A DNA stretch of 64,000 nucleotides, from positions 1,116,001-1,180,000 of the forward strand of contig NZ_CP015401.2 of NCBI RefSeq assembly GCF_001688725.2, read 5' to 3'. Shown here piece after piece: positions 1 to 8,796 of the stretch. The notes below the pieces were generated by a model. That model saw only the letters and a list, made by a program, of their open reading frames with translations, ran no database searches and was not told the origin of the DNA. Position 1 is the stretch's first letter. Each line of letters opens with the position of its first letter. The position numbers and the translations under genes were made by a program. This stretch comes from Bacteroides caecimuris. GTDB taxonomy: Bacteria; Bacteroidota; Bacteroidia; Bacteroidales; Bacteroidaceae.

Positions 1-787
1 TCTTCACAACTTTTACTTTAGTCAGTTTACCCAGGATTTCTTCACCGTCTTTGATTGGTTGGCTGCCACGAATATCCAAACGTACGGAAGCGTAGAACTT
101 CAGTGCATTACCACCGGTAGTTGTTTCGGGATTACCGAACATTACACCGATCTTTTCACGCAACTGGTTGATAAAGATACAGGTCGTACGTGTCTTGCTG
201 ACAGCCGAGGTCAATTTGCGCAATGCTTGAGACATCAGACGTGCCTGAAGACCTACTTTGTTGTCACCCATGTCACCTTCGATTTCTGCTTTGGGAGTCA
301 ATGCGGCCACAGAGTCGATAACGATGATGTCGATAGCAGAAGAACGGATCAACTGTTCTGCGATTTCCAACGCCTGCTCACCGTTATCAGGTTGGGAGAT
401 ATACAAATCGTCAATGTTTACTCCCAGTTTGGAAGCATAGAAACGGTCGAAAGCATGTTCGGCATCAATGAAAGCAGCGATACCTCCGGCTTTTTGTGCT
501 TCAGCAATGGCGTGGATGGCCAATGTCGTTTTACCGGAAGACTCCGGACCATAGATTTCAATGATTCTACCTCTAGGGTAACCTCCAACGCCAAGTGCCA
601 CGTTCAGGGCAATAGAGCCTGTCGGGATCACTTCTACTTGTTCAACACTATCATCACCCATTTTCATGATAGAACCTTTACCGAAGCTCTTTTCTATCTT
701 TTCCATGGCAGCCTGTAAGGCTTTTAGTTTTTCGCTTGATGCCATTTTATTATCTGTTTCAAAATTAAGTTCGTCTTTCTTTGCCAT
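1..787 (-). CDS. recA: RecA recombinase, 3' end outside the window
   Basis: Encodes the RecA strand-exchange ATPase for homologous recombination and SOS induction. Read on the minus strand from the ATG at 787, the frame stays open to the window edge (262 codons), so the C-terminal part is missing. Visible signatures are the Walker A GPESSGKT, the AEHAFD segment, the [11 protein letters not shown]alker B region and [14 protein letters not shown] (L2/catalytic region). It begins [10 protein letters not shown] with a short N-terminal extension before the conserved [10 protein letters not shown] core. It lies 26 bp downstream of bcp in the same direction, so it may share a transcript with bcp and the dehydrogenase further upstream. 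Identification is secure. Confidence 0.97.
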   Translation of the reverse strand, partial: MAKKDELNFETDNKMASSEKLKALQAAMEKIEKSFGKGSIMKMGDDSVEQVEVIPTGSIALNVALGVGGYPRGRIIEIYGPESSGKTTLAIHAIAEAQKAGGIAAFIDAEHAFDRFYASKLGVNIDDLYISQPDNGEQALEIAEQLIRSSAIDIIVIDSVAALTPKAEIEGDMGDNKVGLQARLMSQALRKLTSAVSKTRTTCIFINQLREKIGVMFGNPETTTGGNALKFYASVRLDIRGSQPIKDGEEILGKLTKVKVVK

Positions 788-813
788 ACCTTATTCTTAT
801 ATAATTAATGGAG

Positions 814-1269
814 TTATTGATTTAAAATCTGTGAGGCATGTTCTTTGGTCTTCACTTCTTTGGGAGTGATAATCCGTTCTACGATTCCTTCTTCATTAAT
901 CAGGAAAGTAGTGCGGAGAGTACCCATATATGCACGTCCGTACAGTTTCTTTTCTCCCCACACCCCAAACTCTTCTACCAACTTCTTCTCAGTATCGGCA
1001 ATCAGAGTGAAAGGAAGGTTGTTTTTCTCTATGAATTTCTGATGCGACTTTTCATTGTCTACGCTGACACCGATTACTTCATAGCCGGCCTTGCGCAGTT
1101 CGGAGTAGTTGTCGCGCAGATTGCACGCTTGTGCGGTGCAACCCGATGTGCTGTCTTTCGGATAGAAATACAACACAATCTTTTTTCCTTTGTAAGCACT
1201 CAGACGGATTTCTTCACCTTTCTCATTGATGCCTAAAACTTCCGGTGCTTTATCTCCAACGTTAATCAT
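814..1269 (-). CDS. bcp: Thiol peroxidase of the Bcp/PrxQ peroxiredoxin family
   Basis: A 151-residue cytosolic peroxiredoxin that reduces hydrogen peroxide and organic hydroperoxides with thioredoxin as electron donor. The active-site region reads YPKDSTSGCTAQACNLRDN: the peroxidatic cysteine is about C44 and a second cysteine five residues later (C49) is the resolving Cys typical of the alpha2-type PrxQ/Bcp group. The canonical TPGCT is TSGCT here. Length and the thioredoxin-like fold (VLYFYPKD, then VIGVSVDNEKSHQKF) match the family. It sits between the dehydrogenase gene (22 bp upstream) and recA (26 bp downstream), all leftward, suggesting an operon. Confidence 0.95.
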   Translation of the reverse strand: MINVGDKAPEVLGINEKGEEIRLSAYKGKKIVLYFYPKDSTSGCTAQACNLRDNYSELRKAGYEVIGVSVDNEKSHQKFIEKNNLPFTLIADTEKKLVEEFGVWGEKKLYGRAYMGTLRTTFLINEEGIVERIITPKEVKTKEHASQILNQ

Positions 1270-1291
1270 AACTTTCTTTTTAATGAATGTC

Positions 1292-2485
1292 TTACAATTC
1301 TAAATCCTGATCGATTACTTCATGCCAAGGCAGACCTTGCTTGTTCAGTTGCTCCATAAACGGATCCGGATTGAATTCTTCCACATTATTTACCCCCGGA
1401 CGTTTCCATTCTCCTTTGAAGAACATCATGGCTCCGATCATTGCCGGAACTCCGGTGGTGTAGCTTACTCCCTGCATACCTGTTTCCTTGTATGCTTCTT
1501 GGTGGCTACAGTTATTGTAAACATAGTAAGTACGTTCTTTCCCATCTTTCAGACCACGGATACGGCAGCCGATGGATGTTTCACCTTCGTAATTTTCACC
1601 CAAATCCTGCGGATTAGGCAATACGGCTTTCAAGAATTGCAGAGGTACAATTTTCACTCCGTTGTAGTCTACTTCGTCAATGCGTGCCATACCGATGTTT
1701 TGGATAACGCGCAAGTGAGTCAGGTATTCCTGTCCGAACGTCATCCAGAAGCGTGCACGTTTGATAGTTGGGAAGTTCTTCACCAACGATTCCAGTTCTT
1801 CGTGATAAAGAAGATAGGAGTCGCGCGGTCCGATATTCGGATATGTCAGGTCTTTATGGATTTCCAGCGGTCCGGTGGTTACCCACTTGCCGTCCTCATA
1901 ATAACGACCGTTCTGCGTAATTTCACGGATATTGATTTCGGGATTGAAGTTGGTTGCGAATGCCTTGTGATGATTTCCTGCATTACAGTCTACAATATCC
2001 AGGTATTGGATTTCGTCAAAATAATGCTTGGCTGCATAAGCTGTATAGATACCACTGACTCCCGGGTCGAATCCGCAACCGAGGATAGCTGTCAGACCGG
2101 CTTCTTTGAAACGGTCATGGTAAGCCCATTGCCAACTGTATTCAAAGTGAGCTTCATCTTTCGGCTCATAATTGGCGGTGTCCAGATAGTTCACTCCGGC
2201 TTTCAGGCAAGCTTCCATGATAGTCAAGTCCTGATAGGGGAGAGCGACGTTAATCACCATTTCCGGTTTGAAATCGTTGAATAAGGCTACCAGTTCTTCC
2301 ACATTGTCTGCGTCAACTTTAGCTGTCTTTATCGTGGGATTACCTATTGCCTCAACGATTTTATCGCATTTCTCTTTTGTACGGCTGGCAATCATGATAT
2401 CTGTAAATACATCGGCATTTTGTGCCACTTTGTGTGCAACGACAGTACCAACACCGCCTGCACCAATAATAAGAACTCTACCCAT
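1292..2485 (-). CDS. Saccharopine dehydrogenase-like protein, probable carboxynorspermidine/carboxyspermidine dehydrogenase
   Basis: A 397-residue NAD(P)-dependent enzyme of the saccharopine dehydrogenase family. The N-terminus carries the Rossmann nucleotide-binding motif VLIIGAGGVGTVVAHKVA, followed by the usual family segments (NVALPYQDLTIMEACLKAGV, ILGCGFDPGVSGIYTAYA). In Bacteroidetes the closest family role is formation of carboxyspermidine or carboxynorspermidine from a diamine and aspartate semialdehyde in the alternative spermidine pathway; lysine metabolism is the other possibility, and sequence alone does not decide. It is the first gene of a leftward group with bcp and recA. A Bacteroides-type -7 box lies about 50 bp upstream. 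Confidence 0.85.
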   Translation of the reverse strand: MGRVLIIGAGGVGTVVAHKVAQNADVFTDIMIASRTKEKCDKIVEAIGNPTIKTAKVDADNVEELVALFNDFKPEMVINVALPYQDLTIMEACLKAGVNYLDTANYEPKDEAHFEYSWQWAYHDRFKEAGLTAILGCGFDPGVSGIYTAYAAKHYFDEIQYLDIVDCNAGNHHKAFATNFNPEINIREITQNGRYYEDGKWVTTGPLEIHKDLTYPNIGPRDSYLLYHEELESLVKNFPTIKRARFWMTFGQEYLTHLRVIQNIGMARIDEVDYNGVKIVPLQFLKAVLPNPQDLGENYEGETSIGCRIRGLKDGKERTYYVYNNCSHQEAYKETGMQGVSYTTGVPAMIGAMMFFKGEWKRPGVNNVEEFNPDPFMEQLNKQGLPWHEVIDQDLEL

Positions 2486-2533
2486 TTCTTTAAATTGCGA
2501 ATTAAAATTATGAATATTAGAATTGTTTATGGA

Positions 2534-2542
2534 GCAAATATA
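2534..2542 (-). promoter_or_regulatory. Bacteroides -7 box ahead of the dehydrogenase/bcp/recA group
   Basis: The minus strand reads TATATTTGC, a match to the Bacteroides -7 consensus TAnnTTTG, about 49 bp upstream of the dehydrogenase ATG. No clear -33 TTTG was found at 19-21 bp, so support comes from one element only. Confidence 0.45.
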
Positions 2543-2685
2543 CGTGATTATTTTCAGATAATCATTCGTCTATACTCCTTTTTATTTACTTTAAGTGAAC
2601 TATGTAAATTGTTCGTTTGTTGTATATTCAATGGCAAATGTATATATTTTATATTGTATTGGATGTTATTTCCCAATCTTTTTGA

Positions 2686-2694
2686 TATCTTTGC
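2686..2694 (+). promoter_or_regulatory. Bacteroides -7 box ahead of the META lipoprotein gene
   Basis: TATCTTTGC matches TAnnTTTG and ends 28 bp before the ATG of the META gene. A candidate TTG -33 element at 2659-2661 is a little further away than usual (24 bp). Confidence 0.5.
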
Positions 2695-2722
2695 CCGCGA
2701 TTTAACTTAAACGTTATAACAT

Positions 2723-3511
2723 ATGAATAAAGTATTAGTTTCAATGTGCATTGCCGGTGCAGCACTTGCAATGTCATCATGCCGTTCGGTTGAGAAGGCA
2801 ACTCCATTATCATCTATCAATGGTGAATGGAATATTATAGAAGTCAATGGCTCGAAAGTAACTCCGGGCGAAAGCAGAACTCTGCCCTTTATTGCTTTTG
2901 ATACCGCAACGGGACGCGTGTCGGGCAGTAGCGGTTGCAACCGTATGATGGGTAACTTCGACGTAAACGCGAAACCGGGAAGCCTTGAACTAGGTGCAAT
3001 AGGCAGCACCCGGATGATGTGTCCGGATATGACGACTGAGAGAAATGTATTGAGTGCTCTTGCACAGGTGAAAGGATATAAAAAAGCCGGCAAAGACAAA
3101 TTGTACCTTTGCAATGCGTCGAATCGACCGGTTATAGCTTTGGAAAAAAAGGAGGCTGATGTGAAATTGTCGGTATTGAACGGAGAATGGAAAGTAAAGG
3201 AAGTGAATGGCGAAGCAATTCCTTCCGGTATGGAGAAGCAACCTTTCATCGCTTTTGATGTGAAGAAAAAGACGATTCACGGTAATGCCGGATGCAACTT
3301 GATAAATGGTGGCTTTGAAACCAATACAAGCAACGCTAAGTCAATCTCTTTCCCGGGTGTGGCAAGCACAATGATGGCTTGTCCGGATATGGAAACAGAA
3401 GGCAAGATTCTGAAAGCAATGAATGAAGTGAAGTCATTTGATGTATTAGCCGGTGGTGGCATTGGTTTGTATGATGCAAATAATGCATTGGTGCTTGTTT
3501 TGGAAAAATAG
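2723..3511 (+). CDS. Lipoprotein with two META (HslJ-like) domains
   Basis: A 262-residue envelope protein. The N-terminus MNKVLVSMCIAGAALAMSSC is a lipoprotein signal peptide with the acylated cysteine at C20. Two tandem META domains follow, about residues 30-130 and 150-262. Each has the opening GEWnIIEVNG / GEWKVKEVNG, the GCNRMMGNF / GCNLINGGF core and the MMCPDM / MMACPDM motif. META domains occur in E. coli HslJ and related secreted proteins; the molecular role is unknown. The two halves are clearly related, indicating internal duplication. The gene stands alone with its own promoter and a strong terminator. Confidence 0.9.
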   Translation: MNKVLVSMCIAGAALAMSSCRSVEKATPLSSINGEWNIIEVNGSKVTPGESRTLPFIAFDTATGRVSGSSGCNRMMGNFDVNAKPGSLELGAIGSTRMMCPDMTTERNVLSALAQVKGYKKAGKDKLYLCNASNRPVIALEKKEADVKLSVLNGEWKVKEVNGEAIPSGMEKQPFIAFDVKKKTIHGNAGCNLINGGFETNTSNAKSISFPGVASTMMACPDMETEGKILKAMNEVKSFDVLAGGGIGLYDANNALVLVLEK

Positions 3512-3543
3512 GAAATAAATATAAGTATTTATATATAATAAGG

Positions 3544-3584
3544 TATGCCTGTGTCGCACATGACGACATAGGCATATTTTTTTT
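3544..3584 (+). terminator. Rho-independent terminator after the META gene
   Basis: TATGCCTGTGTCG at 3544-3556 pairs with CGACATAGGCATA at 3564-3576 (one G-T wobble), followed by eight T. It lies 32 bp past the stop codon. Confidence 0.9.
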
Positions 3585-3725
3585 CCAGGATTGAACCAGA
3601 GCCGCCTGCATTTGTTTAAAGAAGTAGTTGCCAATTGAGTCCGGGTGTGACTATGTCAGCAGTGTTTATTTATTAAAACTGTCTTTTTGGCAGATATTAT
3701 GTCATGCATTCGTATAATTTCTTTT

Positions 3726-3741
3726 TGGCACACGGTTTGCT
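3726..3741 (+). promoter_or_regulatory. Sigma-54-like -24/-12 element upstream of dnaK
   Basis: TGGCAC-ACGGT-TTGCT fits the sigma-54 consensus TGGCACGnnnnTTGCA in spacing (GG and GC 11 bp apart) and in nearly every conserved base. It would place transcription start near 3752, giving a leader of about 90 nt before the dnaK ATG. No convincing TAnnTTTG box was seen nearer to dnaK. This is a sequence match only; chance occurrence is possible. Confidence 0.45.
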
Positions 3742-3843
3742 TTTTAATAAGCGTCCGTTCGGGACGAAGCTCATAATATGGAGCAGAGGAACAACCGGAC
3801 AAAAAGAAATCATTGAATAATAATAAATAAAAAAATAACGATC

Positions 3844-5757
3844 ATGGGAAAAATTATTGGTATTGACTTAGGAACAACAAACTCTTGTGTTTCTGTATTT
3901 GAAGGTAACGAACCGGTAGTAATTGCAAACAGCGAAGGTAAACGTACAACTCCTTCAGTAGTTGCTTTTGTGGATGGTGGCGAACGTAAGATAGGTGATC
4001 CTGCAAAACGTCAGGCTATTACGAACCCTACACGTACAATCTTCTCTATTAAACGTTTCATGGGTGAAACTTGGGATCAGGTACAAAAAGAAGTGACTCG
4101 TGTTCCTTATAAAGTAGTGAAAGGTGATAATAACACTCCGCGTGTTGACATCGACGGACGTCTGTATACTCCGCAGGAAATCTCTGCAATGATTCTTCAG
4201 AAAATGAAGAAAACTGCTGAAGACTATCTCGGACAGGAAGTAACAGAAGCGGTTATCACTGTGCCTGCTTATTTCTCCGACTCTCAACGTCAGGCTACAA
4301 AAGAAGCCGGACAGATTGCAGGTCTGGAAGTAAAACGTATTGTAAATGAACCGACAGCCGCTGCTCTTGCTTACGGTCTTGACAAGGCTCACAAGGATAT
4401 GAAGATTGCCGTATTCGACCTTGGTGGTGGTACATTTGATATTTCTATCCTTGAATTTGGTGGCGGTGTATTCGAAGTGCTTTCTACAAACGGTGATACT
4501 CACCTGGGTGGTGATGACTTCGACCAAGTAATCATCAACTGGTTGGTTGAGGAATTCAAGAATGATGAAGGTGCTGACTTGACTCAGGATGCGATGGCTT
4601 TGCAACGTCTGAAAGAAGCTGCTGAAAAAGCTAAGATTGAATTGTCTTCTTCTACAAGTACAGAAATCAACTTGCCGTATATCATGCCGGTAGGTGGTGT
4701 ACCTAAGCACTTGGTGAAGACTTTGACTCGTGCAAAATTCGAATCTTTGGCTCATAATTTGATTCAGGCTTGTCTTGAACCTTGTAAGAAAGCAATGAGT
4801 GACGCTGGCTTGAACAACGCTGATATTGACGAAGTAATCCTTGTAGGTGGTTCTTCACGTATCCCAGCTGTACAGAAATTGGTAGAAGATTTCTTTGGTA
4901 AAGCTCCTTCTAAAGGTGTGAATCCGGATGAAGTGGTAGCTATTGGTGCTGCTGTACAGGGTGCTGTTTTGACAGACGAAATCAAAGGTGTAGTATTGTT
5001 GGATGTTACTCCGTTGTCAATGGGTATCGAAACACTGGGTGGTGTAATGACTAAGTTGATCGATGCTAACACTACGATTCCGGCTCGTAAGAGTGAAACA
5101 TTCTCTACTGCTGCCGATAACCAGACGGAAGTTACTATCCACGTATTACAGGGAGAACGTCCGATGGCTGCACAGAACAAATCAATCGGTCAGTTCAACT
5201 TGACAGGTATTGCTCCGGCTCGTCGTGGTGTTCCTCAAATTGAGGTTACATTCGATATCGATGCCAACGGTATCTTGAAAGTGTCTGCAAAAGATAAGGC
5301 TACCGGTAAGGAACAGGCTATTCGTATCGAAGCTTCCAGCGGTTTGAGCAAGGAAGAAATCGAGAAGATGAAAGCTGAGGCTGAAGCTAATGCAGAAGCG
5401 GACAAGAAAGAACGTGAAAAGATTGATAAGCTGAACCAGGCTGACAGCGTAATCTTCCAGACTGAAAATCAGTTGAAGGAATTAGGCGATAAGTTGTCTG
5501 CTGACAAGAAAGCTCCGATTGAAGCTGCTCTGCAGAAATTGAAAGATGCTCATAAGGCACAGGATTTGGCTGCTATCGATTCTGCTATGGCAGAAATCAA
5601 TACTGCTTTCCAGGCTGCAAGTGCTGAAATGTATGCACAGAGCGGTGCGCAAGGTGGTGCACAGGCTGGTCCTGACATGAACGGTGGTGCTGGTCAGCAA
5701 GACAACAGCAAGCATGGAGATAATGTTCAGGATGCTGATTTCGAGGAAGTCAAATGA
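3844..5757 (+). CDS. dnaK: Chaperone DnaK (Hsp70)
   Basis: A 637-residue cytosolic ATP-dependent chaperone acting with DnaJ and GrpE on unfolded proteins. Hsp70 signatures are all present: [18 protein letters not shown] at the N-terminus, [15 protein letters not shown] near residue 195, and [19 protein letters not shown] near residue 340. The substrate-binding domain begins after about residue 385 ([16 protein letters not shown]). The C-terminal lid ends in a Gly/Ala/Gln-rich linker and DADFEEVK, a variant of the usual EEVD-like tail. Full length. It has its own upstream region (a possible sigma-54-type element) and a terminator; the accessory island begins about 200 bp downstream. Confidence 0.98.
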   Translation: MGKIIGIDLGTTNSCVSVFEGNEPVVIANSEGKRTTPSVVAFVDGGERKIGDPAKRQAITNPTRTIFSIKRFMGETWDQVQKEVTRVPYKVVKGDNNTPRVDIDGRLYTPQEISAMILQKMKKTAEDYLGQEVTEAVITVPAYFSDSQRQATKEAGQIAGLEVKRIVNEPTAAALAYGLDKAHKDMKIAVFDLGGGTFDISILEFGGGVFEVLSTNGDTHLGGDDFDQVIINWLVEEFKNDEGADLTQDAMALQRLKEAAEKAKIELSSSTSTEINLPYIMPVGGVPKHLVKTLTRAKFESLAHNLIQACLEPCKKAMSDAGLNNADIDEVILVGGSSRIPAVQKLVEDFFGKAPSKGVNPDEVVAIGAAVQGAVLTDEIKGVVLLDVTPLSMGIETLGGVMTKLIDANTTIPARKSETFSTAADNQTEVTIHVLQGERPMAAQNKSIGQFNLTGIAPARRGVPQIEVTFDIDANGILKVSAKDKATGKEQAIRIEASSGLSKEEIEKMKAEAEANAEADKKEREKIDKLNQADSVIFQTENQLKELGDKLSADKKAPIEAALQKLKDAHKAQDLAAIDSAMAEINTAFQAASAEMYAQSGAQGGAQAGPDMNGGAGQQDNSKHGDNVQDADFEEVK

Positions 5758-5790
5758 TTCCGATAAGGAAACAGATAACAAACAATAAGC

Positions 5791-5825
5791 AAAAGCGTGC
5801 AGCTCAATGAGTTGCACGCTTTTTG
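5791..5825 (+). terminator. Rho-independent terminator after dnaK
   Basis: AGCGTGCAGCTC / GAGTTGCACGCT form a stem (one mismatch) around an AAT loop, followed by TTTTT. It is 35 bp downstream of the dnaK stop. Confidence 0.88.
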
Positions 5826-5879
5826 CGTTTGTGGGGTTCATGGTTGCTATGCGTTTTCTATGGGCTTTTTTATCTCTTA

Positions 5880-5899
5880 TTTGCGACATGTTTGCGACA
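5880..5899. repeat. Direct repeat TTTGCGACA, 11-bp period, at the left edge of the island
   Basis: TTTGCGACA occurs at 5880-5888 and again at 5891-5899. It lies between the dnaK terminator and the first island gene, where an attachment or recombinase-arm site would be expected. No matching copy was found at the right side, so the att assignment is only a suggestion. Confidence 0.4.
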
Positions 5900-5960
5900 C
5901 GTCTTATTTGGCGATAAGGTACAACTTAGATTGATATAAACCATTTATAACGAGGAGAAT

Positions 5961-6506
5961 ATGCCAAGAGGAAATTACACCATTCAAAGAAGTTGTGAGG
6001 AGTGTGGTAAAATCTTTACTCCTCCCACATTGATGTCAAAGTATTGTTGTCCAACTTGTTCCAAGAGGGCATACAAGAAAAGGCAAATCGCAAAAGAGAA
6101 AGAGGCAATACGTCAAGCATTAGTCAGGCGAATACCATCCAACAAGGGGTATCTGACAGTTAAAGAGTCTATGCTGATTTACGGTATTAGCAAAGATGTA
6201 CTTTATCGTATGATACGGAAGGGCTTGATACCATCATACAATTTTGGTCAGCGTCTGACACGCCTTAGTCGGCAGTATATGGATGAACACTTCAAAACAA
6301 AGGCTGGCAGTAGAAAGAGAAAAAAGGAAGCATTGTCCTTTGAACCCAAAGACTGTTACACTATCGGAGAGATTGCCAAAAAGTTCCATATCAATGACAG
6401 CAGTGTCTTTAAGCACATACGCCGTCATTCTATTCCTACACGCCAAATTGGTAATTATGTTTATGTTCCCAAATCTGAAATTGATAAATTATATAAGTCG
6501 TTATGA
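5961..6506 (+). CDS. Zinc-ribbon protein with two excisionase-like HTH domains
   Basis: A 181-residue predicted DNA-binding protein. The N-terminus has a four-cysteine metal site (C12, C15, C29 or C30, C33: SCEECGK then KYCCPTCSKR). It is followed by two MerR/excisionase-type winged helix segments, about residues 62-110 (YLTVKESMLIYGISKDVLYR) and 130-178 (YTIGEIAKKFHINDSSVFKH). An AGGAG lies 3 nt before the ATG. Its stop overlaps the start of the integrase gene by 4 bp (ATGA), so the two are translationally coupled. It probably regulates or directs integration/excision; that role is inferred from the coupling. Confidence 0.8.
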   Translation: MPRGNYTIQRSCEECGKIFTPPTLMSKYCCPTCSKRAYKKRQIAKEKEAIRQALVRRIPSNKGYLTVKESMLIYGISKDVLYRMIRKGLIPSYNFGQRLTRLSRQYMDEHFKTKAGSRKRKKEALSFEPKDCYTIGEIAKKFHINDSSVFKHIRRHSIPTRQIGNYVYVPKSEIDKLYKSL

Positions 6507-7657
6507 AGAAAGCATTACCTAATACCAAAGTGACCGTCAAGCTCAGAAGGTCGAATTACAAAGAAGAGTGGTATCTGATTATAGAGTCGTACCCAGTTTA
6601 CAAGCGAGGTTCTAAACGGGCAAGCCGTGTGGTGGAATCTATTAACCGGATTATATCCACACCTGTTTGGGATAAGTCGTCCATTGCACGTATCTTGCCG
6701 GATGGGACATTCAACTATAAGCCTAAGCGTGATTTGAATGGAATTATCCAATGCCGTTCAACGATAGACCAAGAGGCTTGTATCTATGCCGACAATGTGC
6801 GTAAGTTACGCCAACACGAATATGACAGTGCCGTCCTCTACACTGATAGAGAAAACGAAATCGCTGCACAAAATGAACGAAGCGAACAGGACTTTATCAA
6901 ATATTTCAATGGCATCATCAGCAAACGGCATCCCAATAGCTCTAATTCAATCATAGTCAACTGGACCCGTGTGGGAGAATTGTTGAAAATCTATTCGCAA
7001 GGCAACCCGATCCCGTTTAAAACGATTTCCGTGAAACTACTTGAAGACATCAAGATGTTCCTGTTACGTGCCCCGATGGGAGGTAATAAGAAAGGAACTA
7101 TCTCACAGAATACGGCATCCACCTATTTCTCCATTCTCAAAGCCGGATTGAAGCAGGCGTTTGTTGATGAATATCTGACGGTTGACATCAGCGCAAAAGT
7201 AAAAGGAATAACAAACATAGAGACACCTCGTGTTGCACTTACTATGAATGAAGTGCAAATGTTGGTTGATACTCCTTGCAAAGATGATGTTCTGAAACGT
7301 GCGTTCTTGTTTTCTATCCTTACAGGATTGCGACATAGTGATATCCAAGCATTGAAATGGAAACAGATTCAGCAGACGAGTAAAGGCACATGGCAAGCGG
7401 TCGTAGTTCAGCAAAAGACAAAACGACCCGATTATAAGCCAGTCATTCAACAAGCCCTTCAACTATGCGGTGAGCGTCCAAATGATGATGAAGCTCTCGT
7501 TTTTGAGGGATTGACAGATGCCTCTTGGATTTCCCGTCCTTTGAAAGCTTGGATAGAAGCATCCGGCATCAAGAAGCATATCACCTTCCATTGTGGAAGA
7601 CATTACGAATTGTCTTTATCGCTGAATTTGAATAGTTTGCAAAGATTTGTTTCTTGA
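6503..7657 (+). pseudogene. Tyrosine recombinase truncated in the catalytic domain
   Basis: Begins as a normal Bacteroides tyrosine integrase: an arm/SAM-like N-terminal half, then catalytic box I with an intact arginine (TGLRHSDIQALKW, about residue 270) and the HxxR box (FHCGRH, about residue 360). Immediately after FHCGRHY the reading frame becomes unrelated (ELSLSLNLNSLQRFVS) and ends. The GH(H/W) box and the nucleophilic tyrosine are therefore missing, and the product cannot be an active recombinase. The break is near 7610. A C-terminal integrase fragment in the same orientation occurs at 16834-17019. The two carry complementary catalytic boxes, but their DNA differs in the shared HxxR region, so they may come from different integrases. 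Confidence 0.85.
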
Positions 7658-7802
7658 TGGGTAACGATTTAGAAACAAGCGAAGTTCTGTATTTTACCTC
7701 GTTTTGCATTAAATCAAAAGAACACTTTTTCTAAATGCAAATATAATACTATTTTTTGAAAAAACATACTATTGTGGATAATTAAATTCAGCGAATTATG
7801 GG

Positions 7803-8649
7803 CTATGATTGCTGAAATTTATACTTCAATCCATATTCTTCCAGTTTGTTGTAATGTGGTTATGTTCTGAAAGTTTGGCATTACAGCCATAGCAAACAGT
7901 TCACCGTCCCATATCGCGCCGTCGGGCTGCCATGAATAGCCGCCTCCGGCATCGCCGTGGAAACTCCACGTTGCCTTTGCCTTGTTTTTCAGTTTGAGGT
8001 TGATAGCAGCCTTGTCTGAGAATGATATACCTGACAGCACCTGCATCGGCTAATGGTTCTCCATCACCTCTACCGAACCCACATCATCGTGGCTGATGCC
8101 GTTGGTTGCTATGCCGTATTTGCCGCCGAGCAGGTCGGAGCCTTCGATATAGAACATGTTTATGTCCTCTCCCTGATACTGGATCTTGCCGGATTGCTCC
8201 ACATTTATACCCGGCATACGTTTGAGCACATCACCGATAGAGCAATCCTGATGTTGTGCAAAACTTCCGACATTATAAGTTATGGTGTCGCCTTGCTCTC
8301 GGATGCGGTCAGCCTTGACCGTAACCTCTTTGAGTAAAGTAGTCCCGGGCTCCATATAGACGGTCACTGGAAAACTCACGCTGTCGAGAGGGATGGTTTT
8401 CTTGGCAAAGCTCATCATCGACACCTCAAGGCGGCAACCATCTACGATCGGCACCGACATGGCGAAGCTTCCATCGCCTTTCAATGTAGCATATTTCTTT
8501 ATCTTGCCGTCCGCTCCCTTGACAATGACCGAAGCCCCGGACAGCGGCTCATTGCACTCCTTGTCAACGAACGTTCCCGACACATTGACCTGTGCCACGG
8601 CACTAACCGCGACAATCAGGAAAAGCATATATGCGAGAAGACGGTTCAT
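7803..8649 (-). pseudogene. Remnant of a carboxypeptidase-regulatory-domain / TonB-receptor-like outer membrane protein
   Basis: From the ATG at 8649 the frame gives a signal peptide (MNRLLAYMLFLIVAVSAVAQ). A CarboxypepD_reg-like beta domain follows (VSGTFVDKECNEPLSGASVIVKG), then a plug-like domain (DVLKRMPGINVEQSGKIQYQG, ending VEVMENH). An in-frame TAG at 8050-8052 interrupts it. The same frame continues as PMQVLSGISFSDKAAINLKLK and into a barrel-like region, then loses family resemblance near 7847. Full-length relatives are several times longer, so the gene is both stopped and 3'-truncated. Its start codon overlaps the stop of an upstream remnant (ATGA). Confidence 0.75.
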
Positions 8650-8793
8650 TCGTGGTAATCCGTTTCGAGGTAGTCGTACTTTCGGCTATCTTCAGTTACA
8701 GGAGCATTGACACCTCCGCCAAGTTTATATCCTATTGAACATGGCATTACTATTTTCCCTGTAATTTCTTTGGACTTGGAGTATATCAAATAT
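8646..8793 (-). pseudogene. C-terminal remnant of a gene coupled to the receptor-like pseudogene
   Basis: An open frame without its own start runs into a TGA at 8648-8646 that overlaps the next ATG. The end reads GYKLGGGVNAPVTEDSRKYD. It looks like the tail of a small secreted protein (possibly GLPGLI-type, which often precedes such receptors), but the diagnostic part is absent. Its 5' end meets the stop of the esterase gene, suggesting a deletion joint. Confidence 0.4.
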
Positions 8794-8796
8794 ATG

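Noticed and set aside
59..718. 219-codon rightward frame
   Set aside because: It is antisense to recA, whose minus-strand translation is unambiguous.
3955..4755. 266-codon leftward frame
   Set aside because: Antisense to dnaK with no protein family character.
5880..5899. Proven attL of the island
   Set aside because: The TTTGCGACA repeat has no copy that I could find near the right border, so it is kept only as a repeat.
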